In this document: one piece after another, positions 60,698-64,000 of the stretch | How positions within the stretch are numbered: position 1 is the first letter of the stretch | Layout: every line of letters starts with the position of its first letter | Assembly: GCF_020217465.1 (NCBI RefSeq) | Contig: NZ_CP084115.1 | Span: forward strand, 2,604,001-2,668,000 | Length of the DNA: 64,000 nt | Reading direction: 5' to 3' | Source of the DNA: Cobetia amphilecti | Lineage (GTDB): Bacteria; Pseudomonadota; Gammaproteobacteria; Pseudomonadales; Halomonadaceae | Notes under the pieces: generated by a model | Told to the model about the DNA's origin: nothing | Database searches by the model: none | Seen by the model: the letters and a program-made list of their open reading frames with translations, nothing else | Position numbers and translations under genes: made by a program

Positions 60698-60816
60698 TCA
60701 GCATGACCTATCTGGTGCTACCTCCATGACAGGCTCAGGAACATCGAAACGGGCGATGATCCAGTCAACCAAGGCCTGCTTGGCTTCGGAATGCTCGGAG
60801 GGATCAACCTCTATCT
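60698..60816 (-). pseudogene. C-terminal fragment of an unknown gene cut by an IS
   Basis: A minus-strand open frame reading IEVDPSEHSEAKQALVDWII then ARFDVPEPVMEVAPDRSC and a stop at 60698. The sequence is coding-like and is cut off at its 5' side exactly where the IS3-type end begins (60817). The parent family was not recognised. Confidence 0.55.
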
Positions 60817-60960
60817 GAAGTGGACCCCATCCTTTGGACCACCTGACGGGTCGCCTAAGCTCGGATCAGGTCATCATCGGCGTCAGGCCGCCTGGGTCAG
60901 TGATTGAGAGAAGTACACTTCATCAGGTATAGCATCGCCCAGCCCTTGATGGGGCCGCTC
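60817..60960 (-). mobile_element. IS3-family remnant (transposase 3' end and terminal sequence)
   Basis: On the minus strand, the last 25 codons of an IS3-family OrfB integrase-type transposase (ERPHQGLGDAIPDEVYFSQS, then LTQAA and stop at 60883) are followed by about 65 bases ending in TGGGGTCCACTTCA, typical of an IS3-group end. The 5' remainder of the element is missing, cut at the right direct repeat (about 60961). Confidence 0.85.
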
Positions 60961-61049
60961 CGTGTCAGTACTTTCCTTTGACCGGGGAAGCCGTGTGTCG
61001 CCCTTTTTTGTCAGGAGCGCTATTGCCTCGCTCCTTCGCCCCCTCTGAC
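60961..61049 (+). repeat. Imperfect direct repeat, right copy
   Basis: Counterpart of 60333-60422, starting directly at the truncated edge of the IS3 fragment. Confidence 0.8.
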
Positions 61050-61131
61050 ACTGTCTTACTGTACAGCAATAGAGAGGGGACGTTGCCCTTCCAACATGAT
61101 GACGCTACCCCTTGCGGAGTCGAGGAGCACA

Positions 61132-61172
61132 GAAAAATCAGGTGGTTAGCAATATCTCAGCAACAGCCACCT
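61132..61172 (-). terminator. Terminator of surface operon
   Basis: AGGTGG/CCACCT stem (61140-61172) followed on the minus strand by GATTTTTC, just after the Sel1/SH3 gene stop. Confidence 0.65.
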
Positions 61173-61195
61173 GAATAGCTAGTTATTTTCATTGC

Positions 61196-62116
61196 TTAGT
61201 AAATCAATCGCGTGGCTACCCAGCCCAAGGCAGGCTCACCCTCTTCCTCAAAATAAATTTGACTCCAGCCCTCGCTTTCTCCCAAAACATACACATCAGC
61301 TCCTCGAGCCAGCTGCGCTAGCCTAGTATTATCAGTTCCAGGGGCTGATCGAATGTTCACACGTGCTCCAGCGATCTTCTTATTCTGGAGTCTCGATAAG
61401 CTGGGCTGAATATTCGTCTTAGCCATATCATTTCCATTGCGCGATGCAGTGGCAAACCAAAATACCGCCCAAGCCTGATTAGCTTCTACACCACGCCCCC
61501 GGGCATAGAGGGCCCCCAGATTATTCTGTGCCATAGCATCACCCTGCCTAGCCGCCTGACTGAAGTAATCGAAGGCACGAGAAAAATCCTGCTCGACTCC
61601 GCGCCCATTTTCGTAGAGGCTACCGATATTGTTCTGAGCTCGAATATGCCCCTGATCAGCCGCCTGCTTAAACCAGCGTGCCGCTACGACCGCATCCTCC
61701 TCGACGCCAAAACCTTCTAGATACATTAACCCTAACTGGAACTGAGCACCGGCATGCCCGGACTGTGCAGCACGCTCCAGCCACTCCACGGCATCCGCTG
61801 CGTCACGCCCATCAACTTTCCCACTCAAATACAATTCGGCAAGCTTTACTTGAGCATCGAGCACATCATTACCAGCCGAAAGCCGATACCACTTATAGGC
61901 CTTGCTCAGGCTTTTCCGAACGCCGGTTCCATTCTCAAACAACTGGCCTAACGCAAACTGTGATCGTCCCTCGCCCTGTTCTGCGGCTTTTCTCCACTCA
62001 TACGCCGCCGAAGCGAAGTTTCTCTGTCGAAACTCAGCCAAACCAGCACCGTAATCAGCATATGCCAGCGTGCTAGCGGCCAGCAGCACCATTCCTAGGA
62101 AGAACTTTGCTCTCAT
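61196..62116 (-). CDS. Sel1-repeat protein with C-terminal SH3-like domain
   Basis: A 306-residue exported protein. The signal peptide MRAKFFLGMVLLAASTLAYA is followed by about five Sel1/TPR-like repeats (AEQGEGRSQFALGQLFENGTGV; AAQSGHAGAQFQLGLMYLEGFGV; AADQGHIRAQNNIGSLYENGRGV; AARQGDAMAQNNLGALYARGRGV, each quoted as the repeat core). The C-terminal ~70 residues form a bacterial SH3 domain (ARVNIRSAPGTDNTRLAQLA; GWSQIYF). Such proteins act as periplasmic scaffolds. It is last in a minus-strand operon with an adhesin, OmpA protein and DUF6447 protein. Confidence 0.88.
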   Translation of the reverse strand: MRAKFFLGMVLLAASTLAYADYGAGLAEFRQRNFASAAYEWRKAAEQGEGRSQFALGQLFENGTGVRKSLSKAYKWYRLSAGNDVLDAQVKLAELYLSGKVDGRDAADAVEWLERAAQSGHAGAQFQLGLMYLEGFGVEEDAVVAARWFKQAADQGHIRAQNNIGSLYENGRGVEQDFSRAFDYFSQAARQGDAMAQNNLGALYARGRGVEANQAWAVFWFATASRNGNDMAKTNIQPSLSRLQNKKIAGARVNIRSAPGTDNTRLAQLARGADVYVLGESEGWSQIYFEEEGEPALGWVATRLIY

Positions 62117-62232
62117 GAATCAATAGCCATGGTTAACAGAACGAAAGAAAACGCGTCGCGTCAGAAGCATGCTGCATGTGTCAGAAGATAATGCAGCATG
62201 CAACAGTTCAATTGGCGCTCATTGTTATCGAA

Positions 62233-62529
62233 TCACGCCTGTGGTGCCACGTTCTTAACCATATCACTTAGTATCCGAGCATAGGTATTGCGAGCAGTCT
62301 GCATGATCGCTAGCTGGTCCTCCAACCGACGAATTTCTTGGTCGGTAACCCGGAGATTCTGCAGCTGTTCATGCCCCTGGTCTCCCAAGCTCTCCAAAGT
62401 ATAAGTGACCCCATCGATAGTGACCGATGACTTATAACCTCGCTCTTGCTTATTAGAAACCACGGCTTCTTTTTCGCCATGCGACTCGATATACATACTG
62501 TTCAGCTGACTAGTACGTCGCTCGCTCAT
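62233..62529 (-). CDS. DUF6447 family protein
   Basis: A 98-residue cytoplasmic-looking protein. The SVTIDGVTYTLESLGDQGHE region followed by a coiled-coil (TDQEIRRLEDQLAIMQTARN) matches small DUF6447 proteins often placed near adhesin or surface genes. The first 35 residues are a polar extension. Function unknown. Confidence 0.7.
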   Translation of the reverse strand: MSERRTSQLNSMYIESHGEKEAVVSNKQERGYKSSVTIDGVTYTLESLGDQGHEQLQNLRVTDQEIRRLEDQLAIMQTARNTYARILSDMVKNVAPQA

Positions 62530-62574
62530 TGTTCTATCCTAGTAATTCTCTGTCATTTTTATCTGCCACTGGGC

Positions 62575-63396
62575 TCACCCACCCACCGATCCACTAATCG
62601 TGATCTCCACACGCCTATTAGGGCTTAGGCACTCCGTCACGCTCTGCTCAGCCACGATTCCCGGACAAGTCACCACGGGCTCGGCCTCCCCGTGCCCGAT
62701 GGCACGGATATCACCACGGCTGATCCCGTGTGTGGAGAGGTAGCCTGCCACGTTATCGGCTCGCGACTGAGAGAGCTTCTCGTTATACGCTGCGCTACCG
62801 AAATGATCCGTATAGCCTTCTACCAACATGCGAGGAGACTCAAACTCGCTAATCGCTGACCGAGCTACCTGCGCCAGTGCGCGGCGCCCTTCCAAGGTCA
62901 ACCGATCACTGTCGAAATCGAACAGCACATCACCAGAAAGTATCAGAGTCTGATCTTCCTTCTGCTCAAGAGGCACCAACAACGCCGAGCACTGCGTATC
63001 ACGCCAGCGAGTGGCCTCTAGGGCCATAACTTCATCGAATTCCACCTGATACTGACAGGTGATGTAGTCTCCACTCTTTTCAGGTGTATACAGGTTGAAG
63101 ACATAGTTCCACTCTCGAACACCAAAGAATCCCTCACTAAAATGCGGGTTACCTAGCAGCTGTCGCACTTGATCCTTGGACTGTCCCTGATTGATGCGCA
63201 GAATCCTCTGCGGATCGACGAAAATACCACCATCATGCCAGTTGCTGTCCAATGCTGGGAAGCCATCCCCCGCATCTCGAATATCGGTGCGATAGTTATT
63301 CTGCGAGCTGGCACAGCCCGCGATAATTACCAGGCTCGCGACACTGACAGCCCCAGAGGCCATCTTAAGCAGTACAGGTAGTCTCGATACACTCAC
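62575..63396 (-). CDS. OmpA-family lipoprotein with SmpA/OmlA-like domain
   Basis: A 273-residue outer-membrane lipoprotein. Lipobox VIIAGC near residue 28 and a BamE/SmpA-like segment (RINQGQSKDQVRQLLGNPHF, then REWNYVF) come first. A C-terminal OmpA domain follows: VLFDFDSDRLTLEGRRALAQVA, VEGYTDHFGSAAYNEKLSQS, RADNVAGYL, RRVEITI. It binds peptidoglycan and anchors the envelope. Start at the GTG 63396 with AAGGAGG upstream, 10 bases after the adhesin stop. An upstream in-frame start at 63438 lies inside the adhesin gene. Confidence 0.88.
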   Translation of the reverse strand: MSVSRLPVLLKMASGAVSVASLVIIAGCASSQNNYRTDIRDAGDGFPALDSNWHDGGIFVDPQRILRINQGQSKDQVRQLLGNPHFSEGFFGVREWNYVFNLYTPEKSGDYITCQYQVEFDEVMALEATRWRDTQCSALLVPLEQKEDQTLILSGDVLFDFDSDRLTLEGRRALAQVARSAISEFESPRMLVEGYTDHFGSAAYNEKLSQSRADNVAGYLSTHGISRGDIRAIGHGEAEPVVTCPGIVAEQSVTECLSPNRRVEITISGSVGG

Positions 63397-63406
63397 AATC
63401 GCCTCC

Positions 63407-64000
63407 TTACCAATGCCAGCCAGCACCAATGCCAGCACCGAAGTTGCTCTGAGAATCCCCCGTCACCTTACCCTGGATAATGAATCGCCCATTATCAGAG
63501 AGGCGTGATACACCAATCGAAATGGCAGACTCACCTCCGTAGGTACCAGCACCTACACCCACCATGCTTTTGCCGGATATCCAAGCTTGGGGAACAGTAC
63601 TCGCTGCAAGGGCACTTGCTGTACCTGCATTCGCACTCTTTTCCACTTCGTTGATGCGTCTGTGGACGTTGTTAAACTCTTGAGCGTAGTGCCGATTGAG
63701 TTCTTGCATCTGACCAACGTTTACGGCATCGCCAGCTTCGACCCCTGGCGCCACGTTGGTGATCCGTTTACCTCCACCGTCGATACCATCGACCGTCATG
63801 CTGGGGCCACCTTCGATCGTCACACCCCGGTCACTGACCGTGGTCCTTCCGGCAGCCACACTATCGACATTTAACTCCTGATTCAGAGTCACCTGCACCC
63901 CATCGTCGGAGGTCCGTGTCGTAATGTTGTTATCGCCGGTGATGGCGACGGTATCGCCCAGCTTGCGGTTCACCGCATCACCTTCATCGGCTGCGAAGTC
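63407..64000 (-). CDS. Trimeric autotransporter adhesin (YadA-like), C-terminal part
   Basis: Partial: the open frame continues past the window edge. It has the end of the stalk (DFAADEGDAVNRKLGD; TRTSDDGVQVTLNQELNVDS; GGKRITNVAPGVEAGDAVNV), a coiled-coil neck (QEFNNVHRRINEVEKSANAG) and the YadA anchor barrel (SMVGVGAGTYGGESAISIGV ... GAGIGAGWHW), ending with the aromatic Trp typical of outer-membrane barrels. It makes a trimeric surface fibre for attachment. It leads the operon with the OmpA lipoprotein. Confidence 0.93.
   Translation of the reverse strand, partial: DFAADEGDAVNRKLGDTVAITGDNNITTRTSDDGVQVTLNQELNVDSVAAGRTTVSDRGVTIEGGPSMTVDGIDGGGKRITNVAPGVEAGDAVNVGQMQELNRHYAQEFNNVHRRINEVEKSANAGTASALAASTVPQAWISGKSMVGVGAGTYGGESAISIGVSRLSDNGRFIIQGKVTGDSQSNFGAGIGAGWHW

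Noticed and set aside
1-64000. CRISPR arrays, tRNA and rRNA genes
   Set aside because: No regularly spaced repeats and no cloverleaf or rRNA sequence were recognised on reading; a tRNAscan run would be decisive.

Overview
The window is G+C-rich chromosomal DNA from a gammaproteobacterium, most likely a marine or halophilic member of the Halomonadaceae (Halomonas/Cobetia type). The basis is the gene mix (many TRAP transporters, a BCCT carrier, a cyanide-insensitive bd oxidase, a Zur zinc regulon) and protein style. No rRNA, tRNA or CRISPR array was seen, so the assignment is inference.

Layout. 1-1.7 kb: frameshifted tail of a FAD amine oxidase, an NTF2-like protein and an XRE-cupin regulator. 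1.8-16.5 kb: a sugar-acid catabolic locus. A GntR/FadR regulator is divergent from a PdxA-like dehydrogenase, an enolase-superfamily dehydratase, an AraD1/FAH-fold enzyme, three TRAP binding proteins with a single DctQM permease, two COG3618 lactonase-type amidohydrolases, a beta-propeller protein and a ketoglutarate-semialdehyde dehydrogenase. Together they suggest import and non-phosphorylative breakdown of an aldonate or its lactone to 2-oxoglutarate. 16.9-24 kb: an A+T-richer O-antigen ligase-like gene, a LysR regulator, an EamA exporter and a second TRAP operon. 24-31.6 kb: a zinc-starvation block (FolE2, NTF2-like, ZnuA, ZnuCB, CobW) with two Zur-box-like palindromes, plus a MarR/EamA pair with twin operators.

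32-42.7 kb: the most unusual region. A complete tyrosine recombinase is followed by three translationally coupled genes: an uncharacterised 269-aa protein, an 817-aa protein with degenerate recombinase motifs, and an 899-aa protein with a complete C-terminal recombinase catalytic set. They converge on a SWIM/SNF2 helicase gene. 42.9-47.6 kb: a MocR-type regulator and the CioA-CioB-DUF2474 oxidase. 47.7-56 kb: a minus-strand cluster (RidA, DUF3726, a 599-aa orphan, BCCT, an M19-like protein lacking metal ligands, ALDH) divergent from a LysR regulator, probably for a betaine-like or methylated compound.

55.7-59.3 kb: a tandem segmental duplication in which the two copies decayed reciprocally. 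Copy A keeps LysR and a GNAT gene but has fused, deleted MTHFR genes. Copy B keeps the MTHFR pair but has only remnants of LysR and GNAT. 59.3-61.1 kb: a RES/Xre toxin-antitoxin module, then an IS3-family scar beside imperfect direct repeats. 61.2-64 kb: a surface operon on the minus strand (YadA-type adhesin anchor, OmpA lipoprotein, DUF6447 protein, Sel1/SH3 protein), with the adhesin running off the window.
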